This document shows positions 45,729-54,932 of a stretch of DNA of 64,000 bases, one piece after another. The translations under genes and the position numbers were made by a program. Below the pieces are notes generated by a model. That model worked only from the letters and a program-made list of their open reading frames with translations. It was not told the origin of the DNA and made no database searches. The stretch spans positions 1 through 64,000 of the forward strand of contig NC_008358.1 of assembly GCF_000013025.1 (NCBI RefSeq), given 5' to 3'. Position 1 is the stretch's first letter; every line of letters begins with the position of its first letter. The DNA comes from Hyphomonas neptunium ATCC 15444 (GTDB lineage Bacteria > Pseudomonadota > Alphaproteobacteria > Caulobacterales > Hyphomonadaceae).

Positions 45729-46049
45729 ATGATCAACTTTCTGAAGCCTGCCACCGCTGTCTTTGCAGCCGGTATTCTCGCGGCGTGCGCGACGCCCGCT
45801 ACAAATGAAACCGTGAGCAAAGGCGACAAGATTACTGCCGCCATGGAGGGCAAGATGACGGACGATGGCACGGTCGTCGCCTGCCGTTCCATGCAGGTCA
45901 CCGGCAGCCGTTTTCCGGCAAAGGAATGCAAATCTGAAAAGGCCTGGAAAGAGTTCGACATCGTGATGGCCGAGAACGCGAAATCCTCCACTGACAGGAT
46001 TCAGAGGCTGACGACCGGTTGCTCGACTCAGGGCGAGGGCACCTGCTGA
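45729..46049 (+). CDS. Small Cys-rich lipoprotein, copy 3 of 3
   Basis: 106 residues. Lipobox LAAC (Cys20), CATPATNETVSKGDKIT, AMEGKMTDDGTVVACRSMQV, GSRFPAKECKSEKAWKEFD and the C-terminal GCSTQGEGTC. Same layout as copy 2, from a tandem duplication. Followed after 92 bases by leuB. Confidence 0.8.
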   Translation: MINFLKPATAVFAAGILAACATPATNETVSKGDKITAAMEGKMTDDGTVVACRSMQVTGSRFPAKECKSEKAWKEFDIVMAENAKSSTDRIQRLTTGCSTQGEGTC

Positions 46050-46141
46050 TCGAAGGGATATCGCAACAAAGCGAACCTGAAGAGGCAATGGCACTTTAAG
46101 CCGCCTCGACGGCCCGTAATTTTCCTGCCAAACAGCCGCGC

Positions 46142-47194
<1,053 letters not shown>

Positions 47195-47241
47195 GCGCCG
47201 TAACGCGTCCGGATTTGGACAAGCCGGCCACCTTGTGACAT

Positions 47242-47268
47242 CCTCCGCTCAAAAGAAGAGCGGAGGAA
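47242..47268 (+). promoter_or_regulatory. Hairpin covering the amidohydrolase ribosome binding site
   Basis: TCCTCCGCTC (47242-47251), loop AAAAGAA, GAGCGGAGGA (47259-47268): perfect 10-bp stem. The 3' arm carries GGAGGA seven bases before the ATG at 47276. Confidence 0.6.
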
Positions 47269-47275
47269 ACAAGCA

Positions 47276-48466
47276 ATGTCGTATGCTGCCGGGCGGCTCA
47301 TTCATGATGCCGACAGCCATCTGATGGAAATGACCGATTGCCTCGATCCCTATTTCGAGGCGCGCCTGCTGGAACGCTATCACGCGCTTCCCGTCTACCA
47401 GGCAAAGCATTCTCACGCTCACTGGATGAACAAGGAACGCGCCCGGCATGAGGACGCCGCCTATCGCGCCGCTGCCGGAGACGCGATCCTTCTCAAGAAA
47501 AACTATGAGGCGCTCGGATCATTCCGGCGGGAAGATCGCCCGGCCGTGATGGACCGGCTGGGCTTTGCCAGCCAGCTTGTGTTCACCACCTTCTGTCTCG
47601 GAAATTTCGGGCTCGACCAGTCGGGCGACATGGAACTTTGTTACGCGGCCGCCGATGCCCATAACCGTATGATGACCGACTTCTGCTCGGTTGACCGGCG
47701 TCTGCTGCCCGTTGCTTATGTGCCGCTGGAAGATTTTCAGAGGGCGAAGCAAACCGCCAGGCTGGCTATCCAGCTGGGCGCCAAGGCCATCATGGTGCCC
47801 TCACTTTGCCCGCAAAAACATGCGCCCAGCCATATCGGTCTCGATCCGGTCTGGCGCGCGGCGGAAGAGGCGGGCTTGCCGATCCTCCTGCATGTCGGGG
47901 GGGAGGAAAAACTCAACCCGGTCTACAAGGAAAACGGCCTGCCGCCGGTGCCCGATTTCCATGGCGGTGACGATAATTTCACCTCCGTTTCCTATATGCC
48001 GATCCCAAACGCAGCGATGCAGACGCTCTCCACACTGATTTTCGATGGCGTGTTTGACCGTTTCCCGAATTTGAAATGGGGGGCTATCGAGCTTGGCGCG
48101 TCCTGGGTTCCCGGGTGGATGCGGTCCATGGATTCGGCTGCCCATGCGTTCGGGCGCAATGAAGAACGATTGCAGAAATTATCGGCCAAGCCTTCCGAAA
48201 TTGTCCGCCGCCAGTTCCGCGCGGCGCCCTATCCGCATGAAGATGCCGGCTGGATTATTCGCAATTCGGGGGATGAGGTCTGCCTCTTCTCGTCAGACTA
48301 TCCCCATGTCGAGGGCGGCAGGAACCCGCTCAAGCGGTTCGATGAAACGCTCGCAGGCTGCACGCCAACGCAGGTGGAACGCTTCTATTCGGAGAATTTC
48401 ATCGACCTTATGGGAGAAGGCCTGGCGAGAGACTTGCGGCGGCCGGGCCTGAAAGCCACGGGCTGA
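47276..48466 (+). CDS. Amidohydrolase-family protein (Amidohydro_2)
   Basis: 396 residues. Metal-dependent TIM barrel: HDADSHLMEM with HXD-like start, LPILLHVGGEE, WGAIELGASWVPGWM and FSSDYPHVEGGRNPL. Family members include decarboxylases (ACMSD, gamma-resorcylate) and hydrolases; the substrate is not evident. Stands between leuB and the ArsR gene. Confidence 0.9.
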   Translation: MSYAAGRLIHDADSHLMEMTDCLDPYFEARLLERYHALPVYQAKHSHAHWMNKERARHEDAAYRAAAGDAILLKKNYEALGSFRREDRPAVMDRLGFASQLVFTTFCLGNFGLDQSGDMELCYAAADAHNRMMTDFCSVDRRLLPVAYVPLEDFQRAKQTARLAIQLGAKAIMVPSLCPQKHAPSHIGLDPVWRAAEEAGLPILLHVGGEEKLNPVYKENGLPPVPDFHGGDDNFTSVSYMPIPNAAMQTLSTLIFDGVFDRFPNLKWGAIELGASWVPGWMRSMDSAAHAFGRNEERLQKLSAKPSEIVRRQFRAAPYPHEDAGWIIRNSGDEVCLFSSDYPHVEGGRNPLKRFDETLAGCTPTQVERFYSENFIDLMGEGLARDLRRPGLKATG

Positions 48467-48472
48467 TTTATA

Positions 48473-48529
48473 TTCAACCAACTAGTTGACAATTGAGTTC
48501 CTGTCTCCATATTCAACCACATGGTTGAA
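48473..48529. promoter_or_regulatory. Two ArsR operators, one over the start codon
   Basis: TTCAACCACATGGTTGAA (48512-48529) is a perfect palindrome whose right arm starts inside the ATG (48521) of the ArsR gene. An imperfect copy, TTCAACCA-AC-TAGTTGAC, is at 48473-48490, 39 bases upstream. Paired sites fit autoregulation. Confidence 0.7.
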
Positions 48530-48889
48530 CAAGAATCTCCCCGTCTCGACGCTATCTTCCATGCCTTGGGAGATAGCACCCGCCGTCATATGCTCCGGGA
48601 GCTGAGCGAGGGCGAGCGCACCATAAGTCAGCTCGCCCAGCCGTTCGAGATGTCGCTGGCTGCGGCCTCCAAACATATCAAGGCGTTGGAAAGCGCCGGC
48701 CTCATCCGGCGGGAAGTGCGTGGGCGGACGCATGTCTGCCATCTCGATCCTGGCCCTATGGCCGGCGCGCATGAGTGGCTGACCTTCTACCAGCAGTTCT
48801 GGACGGGTCGCCTCGATACTCTCGAACGGCTCTTGCGCGAGGCTGATAACGCAAAGCAATCCCCCAGCCCGGAAGGAAAAAGGAAATGA
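48521..48889 (+). CDS. ArsR-family transcriptional regulator
   Basis: 122 residues. Winged HTH: PRLDAIFHALGDSTRRHMLRELSEGERTISQLAQPFEMSLAAASKHIKALESAGLI (key LGDSTRRHML, AAASKHIKALESAGLI). No metal-binding cysteine pair, as is usual in ArsR proteins coupled to AHSA1 partners. The next gene is such a partner, overlapping by four bases. The start lies within the operator. Confidence 0.93.
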   Translation: MVEQESPRLDAIFHALGDSTRRHMLRELSEGERTISQLAQPFEMSLAAASKHIKALESAGLIRREVRGRTHVCHLDPGPMAGAHEWLTFYQQFWTGRLDTLERLLREADNAKQSPSPEGKRK

Positions 48890-49419
48890 CCCAGACCACC
48901 AAAAACACTGTCTACGGCCAGCTGATTGAGCCGACCGTGCTGAAGATGCAACGCATGCTGCCTGGTTCTGTGGAGCGCGTCTGGTCGTATCTCACGGAGG
49001 GCGAGCTGCGCAGTCAATGGCTGGCTTCGGGCGACATGGAGCTTCGTCCTGGTACAGAGTTTGAATTCGTTTGGCGGAATGACGAGCTGACTAACCCACC
49101 CGGCAAGCGGCCTGAAGGGATGAGCGCGGAAAACCGTATGGTCTGCAAGGTCTTGGAGGTTGACGCCCCCCGGCGTCTTTTCATCACCTGGGGTGTCCAA
49201 AGCGATGTTCTGTTTGAACTGGCGCCGCAGGGCGATGATACGCTTCTGACGATCACACATCGCCGCCCGCCGACCCGCGATGTACTTCTCAGCGTCTCTG
49301 CTGGATGGCATGCGCATGTGGATGTTCTGGAAGCCAAACTCGAAGGCGCAACACCAAGGCCTCATTGGGACAACTGGGTGCAACTGCGCTCAGACTACGA
49401 CCAGCGGTTCCCGGCCTAG
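48886..49419 (+). CDS. AHSA1/SRPBCC-domain protein (ArsR partner)
   Basis: 177 residues. LKMQRMLPGSVERVWSYLTEGELRSQWLAS (key LPGSVERVWSYLTEGELRSQW), EFVWRNDELTNPPGKRP and HVDVLEAKLEG. Usual second gene of ArsR-AHSA1 pairs; ATGA overlap with arsR. Overlaps the next minus-strand gene by four bases at its end. Confidence 0.92.
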   Translation: MTQTTKNTVYGQLIEPTVLKMQRMLPGSVERVWSYLTEGELRSQWLASGDMELRPGTEFEFVWRNDELTNPPGKRPEGMSAENRMVCKVLEVDAPRRLFITWGVQSDVLFELAPQGDDTLLTITHRRPPTRDVLLSVSAGWHAHVDVLEAKLEGATPRPHWDNWVQLRSDYDQRFPA

Positions 49420-49787
49420 CTGTAATCGGCAATCCGGCAGAGCAGGGGGCCGCGAAACTCGAAGAAGCTCGCCCCGCGCACCTTCACCGATTGGCCCGCT
49501 TTCACGCCGGTCGGCAGGTCAACCGCCGCGCGGCCTTCAAACTCGATTTCAGCAGCAGCTTTGCCGGCGCCTGAGACAAGATTGATCAGCCGCTGGCGGC
49601 GATAGGAGAACGCGTTACCCGACACTTCGGCCACCTGGCGCATCATGTCCTTGCCCTCAAGGCGCATGGATTGGCCGGTATTGGAGATGTTCTCGAACAC
49701 CACATCATCGGTCACATAGGTCAGCATGGCGTCGATATCGCGCTCATTATAGGCCGCGATGTATTTGCGGATGATCTCGTCGAGCAT
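49416..49787 (-). CDS. NTF2-like (SnoaL-type) protein
   Basis: 123 residues. Fold typical of nuclear transport factor 2-like proteins: IIRKYIAAYNERDIDAMLTYVTDDVVFEN (key YNERDIDAMLTYVTDDVVFEN) and LEGKDMMRQVAEV. No active-site assignment. Converges on the AHSA1 gene with a four-base overlap. Confidence 0.85.
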   Translation of the reverse strand: MLDEIIRKYIAAYNERDIDAMLTYVTDDVVFENISNTGQSMRLEGKDMMRQVAEVSGNAFSYRRQRLINLVSGAGKAAAEIEFEGRAAVDLPTGVKAGQSVKVRGASFFEFRGPLLCRIADYS

Positions 49788-49912
49788 TGTGTCTGCTCCG
49801 CCCTGTTAAGCCCGGCGCAGTCCTGCCTGACGCGGCTGAATTGCACAAGCCGCTTTAAGATGGGCGCGAGATGGGCCATATAGCCCGCCAACATGAACCA
49901 GAGGAGATAAAA

Positions 49913-50947
49913 ATGGGCACACGCATCGCGGTTGTCGGCGCCACAGGTAATGTTGGGCGGGAACTCCTCAACATTCTGGACGAGCGACTCTTCCCCGCCG
50001 ACGAAGTTTTCGCAGTCGCTTCGCGCCGGTCGATTGGCAAGGAGGTCTCCTATGGAGACCGGACCCTGAAATGCCATGACCTGGAGCAGTTTGACTTCAG
50101 CCGCGTCGATGTCGTGCTGATGTCGGCAGGCGGCAAGGTCTCGAAAGAGTGGTCGCCGAAGATTGCCAAGGCGGGCGCCATCGTTATCGACAACTCGTCG
50201 CAATGGCGGATGGACCCGGATGTGCCCTTGGTGGTCCCGGAAGTGAACGCAGACGCGGTTCTCGGCTATGAGAAGAAGCGGATCATCGCCAATCCGAACT
50301 GCTCCACGGCGCAGCTCGTTGTGGCGCTGAAGCCCATCCATGACGCTGTCGGCATCAAACGGGTCGTCGTGGCGACGTATCAGTCTGTCTCCGGCGCCGG
50401 CAAGGAAGCCATGGACGAGCTGTGGAACCAGACGCGCGGCATTTTCGTCAATGACGAACCCGCCCCGCAGGTCTTCCAGAAGGAGATCGCCTTCAACGTC
50501 ATCCCGCAGATCGACGTGTTCATGGACGATGGCTACACCAAGGAAGAGTGGAAGATGCGCGTCGAGACGAAGAAAATTCTCGATGAAAAGATTGAGCTGG
50601 TGGCCACCTGTGTGCGCGTGCCGGTGTTTGTCGGCCACTCCGAAGCGGTACACATCGAAACCATCGGGCATATGAGCGCGGATGAATGCCGCGCCCTGCT
50701 GCGTGAAAGCCCCGGCCTCATGGTGGTGGATGATCCCAAGGAAGATCTCTTCATCACGCCCAAAGAGTGCGTGGGGGAGTGGGCAACCTATATCAGCCGC
50801 ATCCGTCACGATCCCACCACAGAAAACGGCCTCGCCTTCTGGTGCGTGTCGGACAATCTCCGCAAGGGCGCGGCTCTGAACGCGGTCCAGATCGCTGAGG
50901 AATTGCTCAATCGCGGCATCATCAAACCGGAGAAAGTCCACGCTTAG
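49913..50947 (+). CDS. asd: Aspartate-semialdehyde dehydrogenase
   Basis: Reduces aspartyl phosphate to the semialdehyde for lysine, threonine, methionine and meso-diaminopimelate. 344 residues from ATG 49913, GGAGA six bases upstream. VVGATGNVGRE nucleotide motif, ANPNCSTAQ with active-site Cys130, and GAGKEAMDELW. Follows leuB in the backbone order as in other alphaproteobacteria. Confidence 0.97.
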   Translation: MGTRIAVVGATGNVGRELLNILDERLFPADEVFAVASRRSIGKEVSYGDRTLKCHDLEQFDFSRVDVVLMSAGGKVSKEWSPKIAKAGAIVIDNSSQWRMDPDVPLVVPEVNADAVLGYEKKRIIANPNCSTAQLVVALKPIHDAVGIKRVVVATYQSVSGAGKEAMDELWNQTRGIFVNDEPAPQVFQKEIAFNVIPQIDVFMDDGYTKEEWKMRVETKKILDEKIELVATCVRVPVFVGHSEAVHIETIGHMSADECRALLRESPGLMVVDDPKEDLFITPKECVGEWATYISRIRHDPTTENGLAFWCVSDNLRKGAALNAVQIAEELLNRGIIKPEKVHA

Positions 50948-50973
50948 GCGCGGGCTGTCCTGAGGGACGAATT

Positions 50974-51010
50974 GAACATCCCGGCCACGCCCTGCGTTGC
51001 CGGGATGTTC
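50974..51010. terminator. asd terminator
   Basis: GAACATCCCGGC (50974-50985) and GCCGGGATGTTC (50999-51010) form a 12-bp stem between convergent asd and the deacylase gene. No T-run. Confidence 0.8.
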
Positions 51011-51014
51011 GTTT

Positions 51015-51512
51015 CTAGAGCTCTGAAAAGTCCACCACTTCAAAGCTGTGCCCGGTCGCTTCAACAAAACGGCGGAAGTCAGCCTGTGAGATGGCGGTGG
51101 TGCCGGTATTGGTCAGCGGGTGAAAATTCACCACATCCGCGCCCGCCAGGACCGCGTCGACCAGGAAGCGCACGCGGGGCGGCTGGTCGTTCATCAGGGA
51201 GAAGGCCGTGACCGATCCCGGTGTTACGCCAAGCACGTCTGTCATCAGCTCTGGCGCCCCAAAGGAGAGGCGCTTGGTGGCGATCTTTCGGTGAAGCTGG
51301 TTGAGTTTCAGCTGGTTATGGGCCTCTGCCGCAATCAGCACCAAGTCGCCGCCCGCGTCCTTCAGGAAGAGGTTCTTTGTATGCGCGCCGGGCATGTCCG
51401 CCTTCAGGGCGGAGGACTGCTCCACCGTGAACATCGCCTCATGCCAGGTGGTGGCGTGCGCGATGCCGAGATCATCAAGATAGGCGAACAGGTCTTCAGG
51501 GCTTGCGGGCAT
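51015..51512 (-). CDS. YbaK/ProX-type aminoacyl-tRNA deacylase (PrdX-like)
   Basis: 165 residues from ATG 51512, AAGGA upstream; a TTG start at 51548 is less likely. YbaK fold: SALKADMPGAHTKNLFLKDAGGDLVLIAAE (key GAHTKNLFLKDAGGDLVL), HRKIATKRLSFGAPE, LGVTPGSVTAFSLMN. Family members clear mischarged Ala- or Cys-tRNA(Pro). Trans-acting, since no ProRS is linked here. Confidence 0.9.
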   Translation of the reverse strand: MPASPEDLFAYLDDLGIAHATTWHEAMFTVEQSSALKADMPGAHTKNLFLKDAGGDLVLIAAEAHNQLKLNQLHRKIATKRLSFGAPELMTDVLGVTPGSVTAFSLMNDQPPRVRFLVDAVLAGADVVNFHPLTNTGTTAISQADFRRFVEATGHSFEVVDFSEL

Positions 51513-51574
51513 GGTATCCTTTGGGGCAGGACTTTGGCTGTCCGTCAAGCAGCCAGGAAGCGGAAAGCCAGCCC

Positions 51575-52309
51575 ATGCGCCTTGAATGTTATAAGATTTA
51601 CGATGTTGCCCCGGAAATCGTGCCCGCCCGGTCGGACCGCGAATGGATGGATGCCTTCACCGATCGCCACCCTTATCGGTGTCTTCCCCTCACGATGGCG
51701 AACTCGACTGGGTGGGAAATCCTCTGCCCGATGGACATCAAGATCAAATGGAATGGCGGGCCGCGGAATGAGGACATACAGCTTCTGACGCGGGGCGATC
51801 CGGCGGCGATTCCGAGCTTTGCCGACAGCCATTTCATGCGGGGGATCGTGACGTTTCACACCGGCCACCTGTTCCGCACTCCGCCCGGCTGGGGCGTCTG
51901 GGTGACCGGGCCGCCGAATTGGCCCAAGGACGGCATTGCCCCCCTCACGGGCCTGGTCGAAACCGACTGGCTGCCCTTTCCCTTCACCATGAACTGGCAG
52001 ATGACCCGGCCAGGCGAGGTGATCTTCCAGAAGGGCGAACCCTTTGCTTTCGTTACACTTATGGAACACAAGCGGCTGGAAGAGATCACTCCGGAACGCA
52101 AGGCCCTGAAGTCCAATCCTGAGCTGGTGAAGGAATATGAAGGCTGGCGCGAGAGCCGGGCGGACTTCAACTCCCGGCTCAAGGTCGGCGAGGAAAATGC
52201 CATGAAAGCCCGCTGGCAACGCCACTATATGCGGGGGGAAAAACCCGACGGAGAAAAGGTGGACAGCCACCAGACCAAGCGCCGCCTGAAGCCCCCGAAA
52301 GAAATGTGA
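51575..52309 (+). CDS. DUF6065-family protein
   Basis: 244 residues from ATG 51575. Fits the DUF6065 family in pattern: RPLTMANSTGWEILCP-type CLPLTMANSTGWEILCP, GVWVTGPPNWPKDGIAPLTGLVETDWLPFPFTMNWQMTRPGE (key WVTGPPNWPKDGIAPLTGLVETDW). Function unknown; no signal peptide, no cofactor site recognised. A basic tail ends the protein. Its start is divergent from the deacylase gene. Confidence 0.8.
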   Translation: MRLECYKIYDVAPEIVPARSDREWMDAFTDRHPYRCLPLTMANSTGWEILCPMDIKIKWNGGPRNEDIQLLTRGDPAAIPSFADSHFMRGIVTFHTGHLFRTPPGWGVWVTGPPNWPKDGIAPLTGLVETDWLPFPFTMNWQMTRPGEVIFQKGEPFAFVTLMEHKRLEEITPERKALKSNPELVKEYEGWRESRADFNSRLKVGEENAMKARWQRHYMRGEKPDGEKVDSHQTKRRLKPPKEM

Positions 52310-52344
52310 GGTTTGCGGCGCCCTGTCCCGTGGATAAGGGCGCC

Positions 52345-52373
52345 AAAAAACTCCAACGCCGTTGGAGTTTTTT
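52345..52373. terminator. Bidirectional terminator built from the TTGGAGTTTTT motif
   Basis: AAAAAACTCCAAC (52345-52357), GCC, GTTGGAGTTTTTT (52361-52373): perfect 13-bp inverted repeat with T-runs on both strands. Lies between the DUF6065 gene and hisE, which converge. Confidence 0.85.
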
Positions 52374-52735
52374 CACTCCGTGCCGGGGCGCGCGGCCTTT
52401 TCGGCAATGCCGGATGTGCCCTGGCGGGCTTCCAGCGCGCCGGCAACCGCGTCGAGGGCCACGCCCCGCGACCGAAGCGCGACGAAGACGTGATAGATCA
52501 CATCGGCCGCTTCGCTCGCCACCCGGTCATCGCTCTCCCGGCGGACGGCGTCTGCCAGCTCCCCGCCTTCCTCGGCCACCTTGGCGGCGGCGGCGTCTGG
52601 CCCCTTGGCCAGCAGCTTGGCCGTCCAGCTGGAGGAGGCGTCTCCGTCCAGGGCGCGCGCGTCGATGGTTTCGGCCAGATGCGCAAGGGCGGCGGCGAGA
52701 CGGTCAGGCGAGGCGAGGGGGGCTTTGGCGGTCAT
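52373..52735 (-). CDS. hisE: Phosphoribosyl-ATP pyrophosphatase
   Basis: Second step of histidine synthesis: PR-ATP to PR-AMP. 120 residues. SWTAKLLAKGPDAAAAKVAEEGGELADAV (key KVAEEGGELADAV), RVASEAADVIYHVFVAL are the catalytic Glu/Asp helices (EEGGEL, EAADVIYH). Distal member of the his series; a crotonase gene separates it from hisF. Confidence 0.94.
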   Translation of the reverse strand: MTAKAPLASPDRLAAALAHLAETIDARALDGDASSSWTAKLLAKGPDAAAAKVAEEGGELADAVRRESDDRVASEAADVIYHVFVALRSRGVALDAVAGALEARQGTSGIAEKAARPGTE

Positions 52736-52867
52736 GGGGCTTCCTTACCGCGTTATCTGCGAAGGTAGAAGAGGCGAGGCGGAGACAACCTTTCGCGCTG
52801 GGGCAGTCCTTGACGTCCCCAGCGGAAGGGCGCCAGTTTCATCTCAAAGTTCCGGAGGACGACCCAG

Positions 52868-53689
52868 ATGAACGACCGCGTTTTGATCACGATGCTCGAA
52901 GACGGCATTGCCGATGTGCGCCTTAACCGCACCGACAAGATGAATGCCCTCGACCCCGCCATGTTTGCCGGCATTGCCGAGGCCATCGACAAGCTGAAAG
53001 CCATGAAGGGCCTGCGCGTCGTGGTGCTCTCCGGCGAGGGCCGCGCCTTCTGCGCCGGGCTGGACCTGTCGAATTTCACCGGCGGGGGCGGCGGCAGCGG
53101 CGAGAAGAAACCGGAAAAAGCGAGCCCCACCAGCAATCTGGATGGGCGCAGCCATGGCATCGCAAACCTTGCCCAATATGTGGCCTGGGGCTGGCGCGAG
53201 CTGAACGTGCCGGTGATCGCGGCCGCCCATGGCGTGGCATTCGGCGGCGGCTTTCAGATCCTTTCGGGCGCTGACATCCGCTTCATCCATCCTGAGACGC
53301 GCTGCGCCATTATGGAGATGAAATGGGGCCTCGTGCCGGATATGGCCGGTTACCCCCTCTGGCGCGGCAATGTGCGCGACGATGTGCTCCGTGAGCTGAC
53401 CTACACCAATCGCGAGTTCCGCGGCACGGAGGCCCAGGCACTGGGCTTTGCCACGCATGTGTCTGAGAACCCGCTGGAAGATGCGCTCGCGCTCGCCCGC
53501 GTGATGGCAGCGAAACACCCCGCCGCGATGCAGGGGGCAAAGCGCCTCTTCAACGCGATGCAGGATGCCACCGACGCCGAGCTTCTCCAGATGGAAAGCG
53601 ACGAGCAGAACAAGGTGATGCGCACGCCCAACCAGATGGAAGCGGTGATGTCGGAAATGCAGAAGCGCAAACCGGTGTTCGCGGAGTAA
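52868..53689 (+). CDS. Enoyl-CoA hydratase/isomerase (crotonase) family protein
   Basis: 273 residues. Oxyanion-hole segments: GEGRAFCAGLDL and AAHGVAFGGGFQIL; MKWGLVPDMAG carries an acidic residue in the position of the hydratase second Glu variant. Insert of Gly/Lys-rich residues at about 75-87 (TGGGGGSGEKKPE). Probably fatty-acid or amino-acid oxidation; substrate open. On the strand opposite to hisE and hisF. Confidence 0.9.
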   Translation: MNDRVLITMLEDGIADVRLNRTDKMNALDPAMFAGIAEAIDKLKAMKGLRVVVLSGEGRAFCAGLDLSNFTGGGGGSGEKKPEKASPTSNLDGRSHGIANLAQYVAWGWRELNVPVIAAAHGVAFGGGFQILSGADIRFIHPETRCAIMEMKWGLVPDMAGYPLWRGNVRDDVLRELTYTNREFRGTEAQALGFATHVSENPLEDALALARVMAAKHPAAMQGAKRLFNAMQDATDAELLQMESDEQNKVMRTPNQMEAVMSEMQKRKPVFAE

Positions 53690-53696
53690 TTCTTCA

Positions 53697-53726
53697 AGCC
53701 CCCTCGCTGGAAGCGGGGAGGGGGCT
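53697..53726. terminator. Hairpin between crotonase and hisF
   Basis: AGCCCCCTC (53697-53705) and GAGGGGGCT (53718-53726), perfect 9-bp stem between convergent genes, reaching the hisF stop. Confidence 0.65.
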
Positions 53727-54483
53727 AGACCGTCCGCACCGGCGCGCCGGCCTTGGCCAGCGCAGCCCGCGCCTCTGCCAAACTCGCCTCGCCGAAATGG
53801 AAGATCGAGGCGGCGAGCACCGCGCTCGCCCCGCCTTCCAGCACCGCAGGGGCAAAGTCTTCGACGCTCCCGGCCCCGCCACTGGCGATGACGGGGATGG
53901 TGACGGCAGACGAGACCGCCTTCAGCAGCGGAATGTCATAGCCAGATTTCGTCCCGTCCCGGTCCATTGAGGTAAGCAGGATTTCGCCCGCGCCCCTTTT
54001 GGCGGCCTCGCGGGCAAACTCGACTGCGTTGATGCCCGTGGCCTTGCGCCCGCCATGGGTGAAGATTTCCCAGCTGTCGCCGACGGCGCGCGCATCAATG
54101 GCCACCACCACGCATTGCCGCCCAGCCTTCGCCGCGCAGGCGGAGACCAGCGCCGGGTCTGCCACGGCGGCCGAATTGATGGCCACCTTGTCCGCCCCTG
54201 CGCGCAACAGCGCCACCATATCTTCCACCGAGCGCACGCCCCCGCCAACGGTCAGCGGCATGAAGCACGCCTCAGCCGTGCGGCTGACCGTTTCCAGCAG
54301 CGTGCCGCGGCCTTCATGGCTGGCGGTGATGTCGAGGAAGCAAAGCTCGTCGGCGCCCGCCGCGTCATAGGCGCGGGCAAGGGCGACGGGGTCTCCGGCG
54401 TCTTTCAGGTCCACGAAATTGACGCCCTTCACGGTGCGCCCGTCTTTCACGTCGAGGCAGGGGATGATGCGGGTTTTCAGCAT
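53725..54483 (-). CDS. hisF: Imidazole glycerol phosphate synthase, cyclase subunit
   Basis: Forms the HisFH complex that makes IGP and AICAR. 252 residues from ATG 54483, AAGGAG five bases upstream. Catalytic Asp11 in [11 protein letters not shown]; the second catalytic Asp lies in [19 protein letters not shown] and ASGGAGS phosphate loops. The GGDEF and small-protein genes separate it from hisA. Confidence 0.96.
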   Translation of the reverse strand: MLKTRIIPCLDVKDGRTVKGVNFVDLKDAGDPVALARAYDAAGADELCFLDITASHEGRGTLLETVSRTAEACFMPLTVGGGVRSVEDMVALLRAGADKVAINSAAVADPALVSACAAKAGRQCVVVAIDARAVGDSWEIFTHGGRKATGINAVEFAREAAKRGAGEILLTSMDRDGTKSGYDIPLLKAVSSAVTIPVIASGGAGSVEDFAPAVLEGGASAVLAASIFHFGEASLAEARAALAKAGAPVRTV

Positions 54484-54634
54484 GGCCGCTCCTTTGCCGC
54501 CAAAGGCGCGCGAATGCAAACAATCCGTAAGGTTTACCGGGGTGGGAAGGGGCGCGTTTCGCGCCTATATTGACGCAACGGGAGGCTGATCTCGAACCAG
54601 AATACTGGACCGGTTAGCGAAGGAGTTGAGAAGA

Positions 54635-54826
54635 ATGGACATGAAACGACTGGAGCGGAACACATCCGCCCGCCTGCAGAATGATGAAGCCGAAGCGCTC
54701 TCGCGCTTGGCCGCCGGGCTGTCGCGCCTGCAGGCCGCGCCTGGCGCGCCGGAGGGTGAAACCGACTTGTCCCATGCCCTGCGCACGCGGCGTCGCCTGC
54801 GCCGGCCATTATCCTCGGCGCTGTAG
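54635..54826 (+). CDS. Hypothetical small basic protein
   Basis: 63 residues from ATG 54635, nine bases after AAGGAG. Arg-rich at both ends (MKRLERN near the start, RTRRRLRRPL near the end), with a helical middle (EAEALSRLAAGLSRLQ). No known family. It fills the 450-base interval between hisF and the GGDEF gene, which otherwise contains only short G/C palindromes. Could be spurious. Confidence 0.45.
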   Translation: MDMKRLERNTSARLQNDEAEALSRLAAGLSRLQAAPGAPEGETDLSHALRTRRRLRRPLSSAL

Positions 54827-54932
54827 TAAAAACGGCCATTTGCCTTCCGGAACCGGTAAAATTTCACCGGTCTTCCGGAGGCGGCTTTAAGCATGAGCTG
54901 ATACGGTCTCCCCATCGAAATGGGCGGGGCGA

